Positions 7,691-14,410 of a stretch of DNA of 36,415 nucleotides are shown in pieces. The notes under the pieces are model-generated. The model made no database searches. It was not told the DNA's origin and saw only the letters and a list, made by a program, of their open reading frames with translations. The position numbers and the translations under genes are program-made. Every line of letters begins with the position of its first letter. The first letter of the stretch is position 1. Source of the stretch: Flavobacterium sp. (GTDB lineage: Bacteria; Bacteroidota; Bacteroidia; Flavobacteriales; Flavobacteriaceae); NCBI GenBank assembly GCA_004296145.1, contig SEBM01000002.1, positions 1 through 36,415 of the forward strand. The letters run 5' to 3'.

Positions 7691-8381
7691 ATTCCTCATT
7701 TTTAACATAAAGAAAATCCATAATAGTCAATACATTTGGATTTTCCAGAAGCGCTTTCGATTTGGGATCTGAGTCGCAAAAATCAATAAAAAGATCTTTT
7801 TCTTCGGGTTTTATTTTTAAATTTTTGATGAAAAAATCGGGTGGGCAATAAGCAATTACCAGTTTCTTAACACGTTCGTCGTCAACTTCAATTTTTTTGT
7901 TAGGTTTACCTTTTAAAGGAAATGCAACTCGAAGACCTTCTCTAATTGAATTATCATTAACTCCTGTATTCCAGAATAAGTCTTTGGCATTTTTGCTGAT
8001 TAAAACATCTGCAACAGCATCAGCATCAAACTTGACTTTATCCAATTTGACGTTAGTTAGTACAACTTCATTCAATTCTTCAGGTTTCAGAATCATATTG
8101 ACGATGATATTATTTTGATCAATATTTTGTTGATTGATTTTTAAACGGGTAAAAAAGTAATTTTTAGAGAAAAAAAGCAAACTATCTTGTGGCTTAACAG
8201 CAATAGAAAATTCTCCAAAATCGTTTGTTGTAGTGCTGATTTTAGCTGTCTTGTTTATCACCTCTACTTTTTTAAGTGGGAAATTTTGAGAAACAACCTT
8301 GCCATGAAGAAGTTTTTCTGTTTGGGAAATGCTAAGCTGATAAGTGAAAAAAGAAATTGTGGTAAGTAATTTTACTCTCAT
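7674..8381 (-). CDS. Secreted protein with carboxypeptidase-like regulatory domain
   Basis: 235 residues. A short N-terminal hydrophobic region (about 3-18, ending SISQ) looks like a signal peptide. Residues about 25-100 (HGKVVSQNFPLKKVEVINKT, then TNDFGEFSIAV) match the CarboxypepD_reg-like beta-sandwich that also starts many SusC-type receptors, here without a receptor. The C-terminal half shows no motif I recognise. It is probably periplasmic or envelope-associated. The ATG at 8381 lies at the edge of a perfect 13-bp inverted repeat spanning the start codon (described separately). Convergent with the TPR gene, sharing 17 bases of coding sequence. Function unknown. Confidence 0.75.
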   Translation of the reverse strand: MRVKLLTTISFFTYQLSISQTEKLLHGKVVSQNFPLKKVEVINKTAKISTTTNDFGEFSIAVKPQDSLLFFSKNYFFTRLKINQQNIDQNNIIVNMILKPEELNEVVLTNVKLDKVKFDADAVADVLISKNAKDLFWNTGVNDNSIREGLRVAFPLKGKPNKKIEVDDERVKKLVIAYCPPDFFIKNLKIKPEEKDLFIDFCDSDPKSKALLENPNVLTIMDFLYVKNEEFKKLK

Positions 8382-8409
8382 AAAGAATTAATTAGTTGAG
8401 AGTAAAATT
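8368..8409 (-). promoter_or_regulatory. Inverted repeat covering the start codon of the 7674-8381 gene
   Basis: AATTTTACTCTCA (8368-8380) is exactly complementary to TGAGAGTAAAATT (8397-8409), with a 16-base loop. On the minus-strand mRNA the leader arm would pair with the first codons, from the TG of the ATG through codon 5. If transcribed it would hide the start codon, so it could be a translational switch. Chance origin is possible in such A/T-rich sequence, but the match is perfect. Confidence 0.45.
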
Positions 8410-8458
8410 ATTGGAATCCTCTTAATGAAAACTTACAGATTCTGTAAATTCTTGTTAA

Positions 8459-9130
8459 TTATTTGATTGACGTTTTTAAAAATTTCTCCAGTTCGCCATT
8501 ATTAAATAAAACAGGTCCATGTCCAAAACAAAGTATTTTTGGTTTTAAAGAAGCTAATTTTAAAATTGATTTTCGATTAATTTCCTGATTGGTTGTAAAT
8601 AAACCCGGTGGCTCATGAAGCCCAACTTTTGTAGTCAAAAGATTCATATTGGTCATCACATCACCAACAATTAAAACCCCGTCTTTTTCTCTGAAAAAAG
8701 ATAAATGTCCTTTTGAATGTCCCGGAGTTTTAATTACCGTAAATCCGCCAATTATATCATTTTCTTTTAAAGTTTGAGAAACGGGATGACTTTTTCCGGC
8801 CCAGAAATTTTGCTGAAATTTGGAGATAAAATGATTCGGATTCGGATATTCAAATGTAACATTTCCGTTTTCAGCCAAAGCTTTTTCTGGTTCACTGCAT
8901 AAAAGCGGAATTCCTAAAGTTTCGCAGATTAATTTACTGCTTCCCTGATGATCGGCGTGGGCGTGTGTAAGTGCGTGTTTGGTTATGGATTTGTTTTTTA
9001 AAGCTTTTAAAATTGTACTTCCGGAGCTTCTGATTCCAGAGTCAATTAAGACATCTTCAATTACATAACAATTTATGGCATTTCTTGGAAATAACGGAAT
9101 CTGATAAACGTCTTTTGCAATATTCTTCAT
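8459..9130 (-). CDS. MBL-fold metallo-hydrolase
   Basis: A 223-residue cytoplasmic hydrolase of the metallo-beta-lactamase superfamily. The metal-binding motif HAHADHQGS (H-x-H-x-D-H) lies at about 77-85; the later ligands appear in KTPGHSKGHLSF, GDVMTNM and CFGHGP, all in the expected order. Such proteins cover glyoxalase II-like thioesterases, lactonases and others; the substrate is not evident. I start at the ATG at 9130: the upstream in-frame start at 9175 is TTG, and a TTTG element resembling the Bacteroidota -7 box (CAAATCTTTG) lies about 20 bases before the ATG, which would put the longer start upstream of the transcript. It follows the Crp-type gene by 60 bases. Confidence 0.82.
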   Translation of the reverse strand: MKNIAKDVYQIPLFPRNAINCYVIEDVLIDSGIRSSGSTILKALKNKSITKHALTHAHADHQGSSKLICETLGIPLLCSEPEKALAENGNVTFEYPNPNHFISKFQQNFWAGKSHPVSQTLKENDIIGGFTVIKTPGHSKGHLSFFREKDGVLIVGDVMTNMNLLTTKVGLHEPPGLFTTNQEINRKSILKLASLKPKILCFGHGPVLFNNGELEKFLKTSIK

Positions 9131-9190
9131 CTTTTGAAATTTTATTTTGACAAAGATTTGAATTCCGTTTTTCAATCCACTTGATAAATG

Positions 9191-9763
9191 TTAAGAAATA
9201 CTTTGACGGATTCGACTCAGAGATTCGGGTGTAATTCCGAGAAACGAAGCAATGTAAATTAAAGGCGTTCGCTGAATTATTTTGGCTGGAGCCGATTCTA
9301 AAAAAGCGAGATATTTTTCTTTTGCCGGAATCATTTGCAATTTTAAAACACGATCTGCCATGCAAAGGTAATTTTGTTCAGCTAAAATTCTCCCGACACG
9401 TTCCCAATTTGGAATTTCCTTATAAAGAGATTGCATGTTTTCAAAAGTGATAGAAAGTACTTCACAATCTTCAATGCACTGAATATTCTCAAATGATTGT
9501 GCCTGATTGATAAAACTAGAATATGATGCAATAAAACCATCATCACAGCTTAAATAAGTCGTAATTTCTTTTCCGTCTTTTAAATAATAAACTCTTGCTA
9601 AACCATTTAAAATGAAAAAAATCCTGTTGCTGATTTTTCCCATTTTAGAAATATATTCTTTGGCATTGCATTTTTCATATTCAAAACAAGAAGCAATTTT
9701 TTCAATTTCATTTTCAGAAAAAGAAGTAATTGCTGTGATTTGTTTTTGTAATGAAGAATGCAT
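9191..9763 (-). CDS. Crp/Fnr-family transcriptional regulator
   Basis: 190 residues. An N-terminal cyclic-nucleotide-binding-type beta-barrel (about 5-115, including FFILNGLARVYYLKDGKEIT) is followed by a C-terminal winged helix-turn-helix (about 150-190, TPLIYIASFLGITPESLSRI). The nucleotide-contacting Arg/Glu pair of Crp is not obvious and the Fnr cysteines are absent, so the ligand is unknown, as for most Bacteroidota members. The ATG at 9763 directly follows the HAD gene's TAA (one base between), which indicates translational coupling; the longer in-frame start is TTG inside the HAD gene. Targets are unknown, but the neighbouring MBL-fold gene downstream is a candidate. Confidence 0.85.
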   Translation of the reverse strand: MHSSLQKQITAITSFSENEIEKIASCFEYEKCNAKEYISKMGKISNRIFFILNGLARVYYLKDGKEITTYLSCDDGFIASYSSFINQAQSFENIQCIEDCEVLSITFENMQSLYKEIPNWERVGRILAEQNYLCMADRVLKLQMIPAKEKYLAFLESAPAKIIQRTPLIYIASFLGITPESLSRIRQSIS

Positions 9764-9764
9764 T

Positions 9765-10412
9765 TTATAGGATTTCAATTAATTCCGAAGCTTTATGAAT
9801 CACTACTTTTGCGCCGCTTTGTTTCAATTCTTCTTCGGTTCTGTAACCCCAGGTTACGCCCACAGGAAACATCTTGGCATTGACTGCAGTCTGCATATCA
9901 ATGTCAGAATCGCCGACAAAAAGAACTTCTTCAGGACTTAAATTCCATTTTTTGCTGATTGCGACAGCTTCAAACGGATTTGGTTTTTTCAATTCTTCCG
10001 TGCTCAAACCAACCGCTTCGTCAAAATGTTCTGGGAATATTTCGGAAACTATTTTCTTCGTCAGTTCATCTGCTTTATTAGAAAAAACAGCCATTTTGAT
10101 ATTTTCCAAAGCGGGATTATTTAGTAGATCTAAAATGCCGTCGTATGGTTTTGTTTTTAAAGTACAGATTTTGCGATATTCGTTAATCATACATTCAAAA
10201 CAAATCTCGATTTGCTCGTCTGAATTGTGAGTTGCGGGCAAAGCTTTGCTTACTAGATTTCGCAAACCACTTCCGATAAAATATTGATACGTATCGTAAG
10301 TATGTGTTGGGTGATTTAAACCTGTTAAAACAATATTCATTGCATCTGAAATATCGTGTAATGAATTGACTAACGTTCCGTCTAAATCAAAAATAATTCC
10401 TTTAAATTTCAT
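9765..10412 (-). CDS. HAD-superfamily phosphatase, phosphoglycolate-phosphatase-like
   Basis: 215 residues, a soluble cytoplasmic haloacid-dehalogenase-type phosphatase. Motif I is IIFDLDGTLVNS (Asp9 nucleophile, Asp11 acid/base), motif II is AVFSNKAD, the Lys of motif III is in KKPNPFEA, and motif IV is LFVGDSDIDM. A helical cap between motifs I and II is of the type seen in phosphoglycolate phosphatase and beta-phosphoglucomutase. The substrate is uncertain. The ATG at 10412 places the catalytic motif right at the N terminus as usual; a longer in-frame ATG at 10490 would extend 71 bases into the upstream oxidoreductase gene and add 26 unrelated residues. It is seven bases after the oxidoreductase stop and one base before the Crp-type gene, so clearly one operon. 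Confidence 0.85.
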   Translation of the reverse strand: MKFKGIIFDLDGTLVNSLHDISDAMNIVLTGLNHPTHTYDTYQYFIGSGLRNLVSKALPATHNSDEQIEICFECMINEYRKICTLKTKPYDGILDLLNNPALENIKMAVFSNKADELTKKIVSEIFPEHFDEAVGLSTEELKKPNPFEAVAISKKWNLSPEEVLFVGDSDIDMQTAVNAKMFPVGVTWGYRTEEELKQSGAKVVIHKASELIEIL

Positions 10413-10419
10413 TTTATTC

Positions 10420-11628
10420 TTAAATATTATTTGCCACAATAAAACCGCTTGTCCATGCATTTTGAAAATTAAAACCGCCTGTAATCGCATCGATATTTAC
10501 AATTTCACCCGCAAAATAAAGATTTTCATGCAGTTTACTTTCCATAGTTTTAAAGTTAATTTCCTTTAAATCGATTCCGCCTGCGGTTACAAATTCTTCC
10601 TTAAAAGTACTTTTTCCGTTTACCTGAAATTTGGCTTTTGTAAGCTGTAAAGCCAGATTTTGCAACTGATTTTTAGATAAATCTGCCCATTTTGTTTCTT
10701 CATTAATATCTGAAGCCAAAACTAAACTTTCCCACAAACGATTCGGAAAATCAAAAGGAGATTTTTTAGAAACCGCTTTTTTAGCATGTTCCTGTTTTAA
10801 GTCTTTCAGAATTTTTTCGGCATCTTCTGTATCAACATCATTCAGCCAATTTACGAAAATCGTAAACTGATAATTTTTATCGTGCAAAATCCTCGCGCCC
10901 CAAGCCGAAAGTTTTAAAATTGCAGGTCCGCTCATTCCCCAATGCGTGATTAATAAAGGTCCTGTAGATTCTAATTTAGTATCTTTTACATTCACGGTAA
11001 CTTGTGCCGCAACACCGGGTAATTCTTTTATACGGGAATCTTTGATATTAAAAGTAAATAGGGAAGGAACGGGACTTACAATGGCGTGACCTTGTTCTTG
11101 CAACATTTCCCAAATTTTAGGATTGCTTCCGGTTGCCATTACTAATTTTTCACAAGCGTAATTTTCACTTTGTGTATCAATTTTCCAATGGTTTTCTTTT
11201 TTGAAAATAGATTGAACACTTTGACCCGTCAATACTTTTATGCCTAATTTTTCGGTTGCTTTTAAAAAACAATCGATAATAGTTTGTGATGAATTTGAAA
11301 CTGGAAACATTCGCCCGTCTTCTTCGATTTTTAATTCAACACCATGTTTTTCAAACCATTCGATAGTGTCGCCGGAACAAAATTGATGAAATGGCCCGCG
11401 AAGTTCTTTTTCGCCACGCGGATAAAATTTTACTAATTCGTTTGGCTCAAAACAAGCGTGTGTCACGTTGCATCGCCCGCCTCCGGAAACGCGGACTTTA
11501 GAAAGGACTTCTTTTCCTCTTTCTAAAATAGCAATTTTCAGTTTCGGATTTTTCTCAGCAATATTAATGGCTGTAAAAAATCCTGCAGCACCTCCGCCAA
11601 CGATTATTATGTCGAAATTTTTAATCAT
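10420..11628 (-). CDS. BaiN/HI0933-like NAD(P)/FAD-dependent oxidoreductase
   Basis: A 402-residue flavoprotein. The N-terminal Rossmann motif FDIIIVGGGAAGFFTA binds the FAD ADP moiety; the second FAD region is the RVSGGGRCNVTHA stretch; GGIDLKEINFKTMES and the C-terminal YFAGEIVNIDAITGGFNFQNA are characteristic of the HI0933/YhiN/BaiN family. Reported activities in this family vary and the physiological reaction here is unknown. The ATG at 11628 is chosen because it places the Rossmann strand at the N terminus; the longer frame starts at a TTG within the upstream hairpin repeat and translates repeat sequence. It is first in an operon with the HAD and Crp-type genes. Confidence 0.88.
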   Translation of the reverse strand: MIKNFDIIIVGGGAAGFFTAINIAEKNPKLKIAILERGKEVLSKVRVSGGGRCNVTHACFEPNELVKFYPRGEKELRGPFHQFCSGDTIEWFEKHGVELKIEEDGRMFPVSNSSQTIIDCFLKATEKLGIKVLTGQSVQSIFKKENHWKIDTQSENYACEKLVMATGSNPKIWEMLQEQGHAIVSPVPSLFTFNIKDSRIKELPGVAAQVTVNVKDTKLESTGPLLITHWGMSGPAILKLSAWGARILHDKNYQFTIFVNWLNDVDTEDAEKILKDLKQEHAKKAVSKKSPFDFPNRLWESLVLASDINEETKWADLSKNQLQNLALQLTKAKFQVNGKSTFKEEFVTAGGIDLKEINFKTMESKLHENLYFAGEIVNIDAITGGFNFQNAWTSGFIVANNI

Positions 11629-11637
11629 ATTTTTTTT

Positions 11638-11741
11638 GCCACGAATTTCACGAATTGGCACTAATTTTTTTTGCCACAGATTTAAATGATTTACACAAAT
11701 TCTTTTAAAATTAATTCGTGAAAATTTGTGCAATTCGTGGC
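11638..11741. repeat. Hairpin repeat, GCCACGAATT family, copy 1
   Basis: Outer arms GCCACGAATT (11638-11647) and AATTCGTGGC (11732-11741) are exactly complementary. Inside, each arm continues with degenerate copies of the same unit (left TCACGAATTGGCAC, then a second GCCACAGATT start at 11673; right TTCGTGAAAATTTGTGC). The element fills the gap between the GDPD stop (11752) and the BaiN-like start (11628). It is the same family as 14256-14316. Confidence 0.7.
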
Positions 11742-11751
11742 TAACTTTACT

Positions 11752-12435
11752 TTATATTTTGTCTGGAAAATCACTAATGATTCCGTTTACTTTGTAACTT
11801 TTTATTTTTTGAATGTCTTCTTCAATATTGACTGTCCACGGTAAAACCAGAAAATCTTTTTCCTGGATTTCCTTTACACTTTCTGCATTCAATAAATGAT
11901 AATACGGATGAATGGCTTTTGCTTTTATTGTTTCGGCGAAAGCCACAGCCAAATCAAGATTGGTTTCTGCTAAAACTCCAATCGGAATTTTAGAATCTAA
12001 ATTTTGGACGTGTTGTAAAGCATTCCAGTCAAAACTCGAAACGATAAAATGATCGTAACTCCATTTTTTATCAGAAACATATTCGTCGATCAAAGAAACA
12101 ACTTTCGTTAAAGTATCGGCGTTTTTTAATTCGATATTGATGAAACATTTTTTGTTTACAAGATCAAAAACTTCTTTTAAAGTTGGAATTTCGTGTTGAT
12201 CTGCAATTCGAAAAGACTTTAATTCGGATAAAGAAAATGTATTTACATGACCTTTTCCGTTGGTCATTTTATCGATGGTTTCGTCGTGAATTACGATAAC
12301 ATGTCCGTCAGCACTTAAGTGAACGTCGAGTTCGATTCCGTCTGAATCTAGGTCTAAGGCTTTTTGAAAAGCTTTTAGCGTGTTTTCAGGTTCGTATGCT
12401 TTGGCGCCTCTGTGTGCTATTTTCAGCATTTGCAT
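11752..12435 (-). CDS. Glycerophosphodiester phosphodiesterase (GDPD/UgpQ type)
   Basis: Hydrolyses glycerophosphodiesters to glycerol-3-phosphate and an alcohol. The family motifs are clear: KIAHRGAKAYEPENT at the N terminus (catalytic His-Arg and Glu/Asn), GIELDVHLSADGHVIVIHDE (metal-binding Glu and Asp, catalytic His), and FINIELKN further on. About 227 residues with no signal peptide, so cytoplasmic like UgpQ rather than periplasmic GlpQ. I start at the ATG at 12435 (another ATG is at 12429). The longer frame begins at a TTG inside the hairpin repeat and its 17 extra residues (Arg/Leu-rich) are only translated repeat. It sits between the GH13 lipoprotein gene and the BaiN-like gene, separated from each by a hairpin element. 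Confidence 0.88.
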   Translation of the reverse strand: MQMLKIAHRGAKAYEPENTLKAFQKALDLDSDGIELDVHLSADGHVIVIHDETIDKMTNGKGHVNTFSLSELKSFRIADQHEIPTLKEVFDLVNKKCFINIELKNADTLTKVVSLIDEYVSDKKWSYDHFIVSSFDWNALQHVQNLDSKIPIGVLAETNLDLAVAFAETIKAKAIHPYYHLLNAESVKEIQEKDFLVLPWTVNIEEDIQKIKSYKVNGIISDFPDKI

Positions 12436-12446
12436 GTGATAAAAAT

Positions 12447-12542
12447 TTAACCGCAAAGGTCGCAAAGTTTTACGCAAGGTTCGCAAAGTTTTTTATAATC
12501 TTTGCGAACCTTGCGATTTTCCCTTGCGACCTTTGCGGTTAA
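12447..12542. repeat. Hairpin repeat with CGCAAAG units
   Basis: Arms at 12447-12488 and 12500-12542 are nearly complementary over about 42 bases, with an 11-base loop. Each arm is built of degenerate 8-10-base units (CCGCAAAGGT, CGCAAAGTTT, ACGCAAGGTT, CGCAAAG). It starts three bases past the stop of the upstream GH13 gene and ends 11 bases before the GDPD ATG. It could act as an RNA hairpin that limits read-through or stabilises the upstream message. Confidence 0.75.
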
Positions 12543-12545
12543 GTT

Positions 12546-14213
12546 TTAGATTGTTTCTAATAAAATAATTCCATATTTACTATCAATAATCACTTTTCCA
12601 TCAATAACTTCCGTTTCCTGATCAGAGAAACAGTCTTTTACTTTAGTTCCGTTTTCGAAAATTGAATTTACAGGAAGTTCTTTTTTTCCTTCTGGTAAAT
12701 CCAAACCAATTATTACTTTATCTGTAAACGATCCATTTGAATAAGTTCTTGAGAAGACGTAATGTTCACTTCCTATTTTTGAATGGATTCCGGCACCAAC
12801 AGCAGGATGATTTCGTCTAAACTGCCCTAATTTCTGCCAATGCCAAAGCATTCTTTGCGTTTCAGGATTGTTTTGAATATCGTCCCAATTCATGTTCGAA
12901 CGCAAGGTGGCATCTCCCTGAGCGTCTTTAATTACCAAAGAGCGATTCGATTCGTCGCCATAGTAAACCTGAGATATTCCGGGTGAAAGCAATAATTTAG
13001 TTCCTGCTTCAAAACCTCTTGAGCGATTGGCATCAAAGGGTTGTCCGTCGTCGTGTGAAGACATATAATTAAGGACAGAATAACCTTTTAACTCATTATT
13101 TAAATGATTGGAATATTTCGAAAACAAAGTCTCATAATCGCTTTGTCCGGCATTCCATTTAAACTCAAAATTAATCATGCTGTTGAAGCCGTTTTGGAAA
13201 TAATTTACTTTTCGGTCTCCAAAATCATAATCCTGACCACCGCTGATTCCGTAACCGTAAACTTCTGCAATCGTATAAAACGGGTTTTGATCTAAAACCT
13301 GAAGTGGATGATGCTGTTTCCAATTCGCGAAAGCGTACTCGCATTCTTTCTTGAAATCGGCCCAAACGCCTTCTTCGGTATGTTTTACCGTATCAGCGCG
13401 GTAACCGTCAATTCCGAATTCCGTTATATAATCAGTTAGCCATTTTATAATATAATATTTCGGACTTCTTGGATAACCTGTTCTTTTGAAGAAAGCGTCA
13501 AGTGAAGCAATTTCTTTTTCGTAACGGCCTTCTTTTTTCCATTTTTCTATTAAAAAAGGCGGAAGTTCGACGTTTTGAGTGCTTTCAGTCTTAACATCCG
13601 GAAGATTTTCGACCAAAGTACACATTGTTGTGTTTTCGAAAGATTTATAATCGCAGACAACGCCAGTGCGAACCCAATCAGAAGGCCAAACAGGATCTTC
13701 TTCGGTTACAGGTCCAGTGTGATTGATAACGCCATCTAGAACAATTCTGATGCCGTGTTCGTGCGCTTTTTTAACCAGTTTAGCTAAATCTTCTTTTGTT
13801 CCAAAATTTGGGTCTAATGCTGTCCAGTCTTTTGCCCAATAACCATGAAAACCATAGCTAAGTCCGGTTCCTTCATCAACGCCGTCGTGAATCTGTTCTA
13901 CAATCGGAGTAAACCAAATAGCATTTATTCCGAGTTTGTCAAAATAACCTTCTTCGATTTTTTTGGTAATTCCTATAATGTCACCGCCTTCAAATCCGCG
14001 GAGTTTTCCGGGAGTTTTGGTTCGGTTAAAATTGATGTCGTTCGATTTATCTCCGTTGTAAAAACGGTCTGTAAGTAAAAAATAAACATTTGCGCCTTCC
14101 CAAAAGAAAGGTGTTTTTGAAGTATTGTCTTTATTCATTGAAACTGATTTTGAGCCAGAACAACCCATAATTATGAATACTAAAGATAAACAAAGGATAG
14201 CGTATTTTTTCAT
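12546..14213 (-). CDS. GH13 alpha-amylase-family lipoprotein
   Basis: Hydrolyses alpha-1,4-glucan oligosaccharides. 555 residues. A lipoprotein signal ends IMGC with the lipidated Cys at 18; the residues after it (SGSKS) lack the acidic run that sends Bacteroidota lipoproteins to the surface, so a periplasm-facing location is inferred. GH13 motifs are complete: DGVINH (Asp160-His165), GYRAD with Arg272 and nucleophile Asp274, acid/base Glu317 in IAEVYG, and SHDD (His387, Asp388). The catalytic domain begins near residue 35 (FFWEGANVYFLLTDRFYNGD) and a short beta domain closes the C terminus. It follows the SusA-like gene on the same strand, with two hairpin repeats in the gap. Exact product pattern unknown. 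Confidence 0.92.
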   Translation of the reverse strand: MKKYAILCLSLVFIIMGCSGSKSVSMNKDNTSKTPFFWEGANVYFLLTDRFYNGDKSNDINFNRTKTPGKLRGFEGGDIIGITKKIEEGYFDKLGINAIWFTPIVEQIHDGVDEGTGLSYGFHGYWAKDWTALDPNFGTKEDLAKLVKKAHEHGIRIVLDGVINHTGPVTEEDPVWPSDWVRTGVVCDYKSFENTTMCTLVENLPDVKTESTQNVELPPFLIEKWKKEGRYEKEIASLDAFFKRTGYPRSPKYYIIKWLTDYITEFGIDGYRADTVKHTEEGVWADFKKECEYAFANWKQHHPLQVLDQNPFYTIAEVYGYGISGGQDYDFGDRKVNYFQNGFNSMINFEFKWNAGQSDYETLFSKYSNHLNNELKGYSVLNYMSSHDDGQPFDANRSRGFEAGTKLLLSPGISQVYYGDESNRSLVIKDAQGDATLRSNMNWDDIQNNPETQRMLWHWQKLGQFRRNHPAVGAGIHSKIGSEHYVFSRTYSNGSFTDKVIIGLDLPEGKKELPVNSIFENGTKVKDCFSDQETEVIDGKVIIDSKYGIILLETI

Positions 14214-14255
14214 TATTTAGAAATTTTTTAGACGTACATAATGTTGAAAAAAATA

Positions 14256-14316
14256 GCCACGAATTCACGAATTTTTATTCTTAAAGATTGTAAAAAATAA
14301 TTCGTGAATTCGTGGC
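14256..14316. repeat. Hairpin repeat, GCCACGAATT family, copy 2
   Basis: GCCACGAATTCACGAATT (14256-14273) is exactly complementary to AATTCGTGAATTCGTGGC (14299-14316), 18 bp, with a 25-base A/T-rich loop. It shares its end sequence and the internal CACGAATT unit with the element at 11638-11741, so at least two copies of this family occur within 3 kb. Confidence 0.8.
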
Positions 14317-14330
14317 GAAAAAAAATAGTT

Positions 14331-14399
14331 TCTCGCAGATCTTGCAGATCAGCAGATTTTCTTTTTAAATTATCTGCTCAATCTCCTAAATCTGCGAGA
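14331..14399. repeat. Hairpin repeat with GCAGATC units
   Basis: The arms start TCTCGCAGAT (14331-14340) and end ATCTGCGAGA (14390-14399). Inside are degenerate copies of GCAGATC at 8-9-base steps (CTTGCAGATC, AGCAGATTTT) that pair with TCTGCTCAATCTCC on the other side. It lies right after the GCCACGAATT element and 11 bases past the stop of the SusA-like gene. Confidence 0.7.
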
Positions 14400-14410
14400 G
14401 AAATATATTG

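Noticed and set aside
9057..9365. A 102-residue minus-strand open frame across the Crp-type/MBL boundary
   Set aside because: It runs in another frame over the ends of two well-supported genes and has no motif; a shadow.
10413..10490. ATG at 10490 as start of the HAD phosphatase
   Set aside because: It would overlap the upstream gene by 71 bases and add residues absent from HAD proteins; the ATG at 10412 is seven bases after the upstream stop.
11629..11733. 35-residue N-terminal extension of the BaiN-like gene
   Set aside because: TTG start within a repeat; Rossmann motif begins at the ATG at 11628.
12436..12486. N-terminal extension of the GDPD gene
   Set aside because: It starts at TTG within a hairpin repeat and encodes only repeat-derived residues; the ATG at 12435 places the catalytic HRG motif normally.
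14256..14399. CRISPR-like repeats
   Set aside because: The repeats are inverted and degenerate with no regular spacers and no cas genes in the window.
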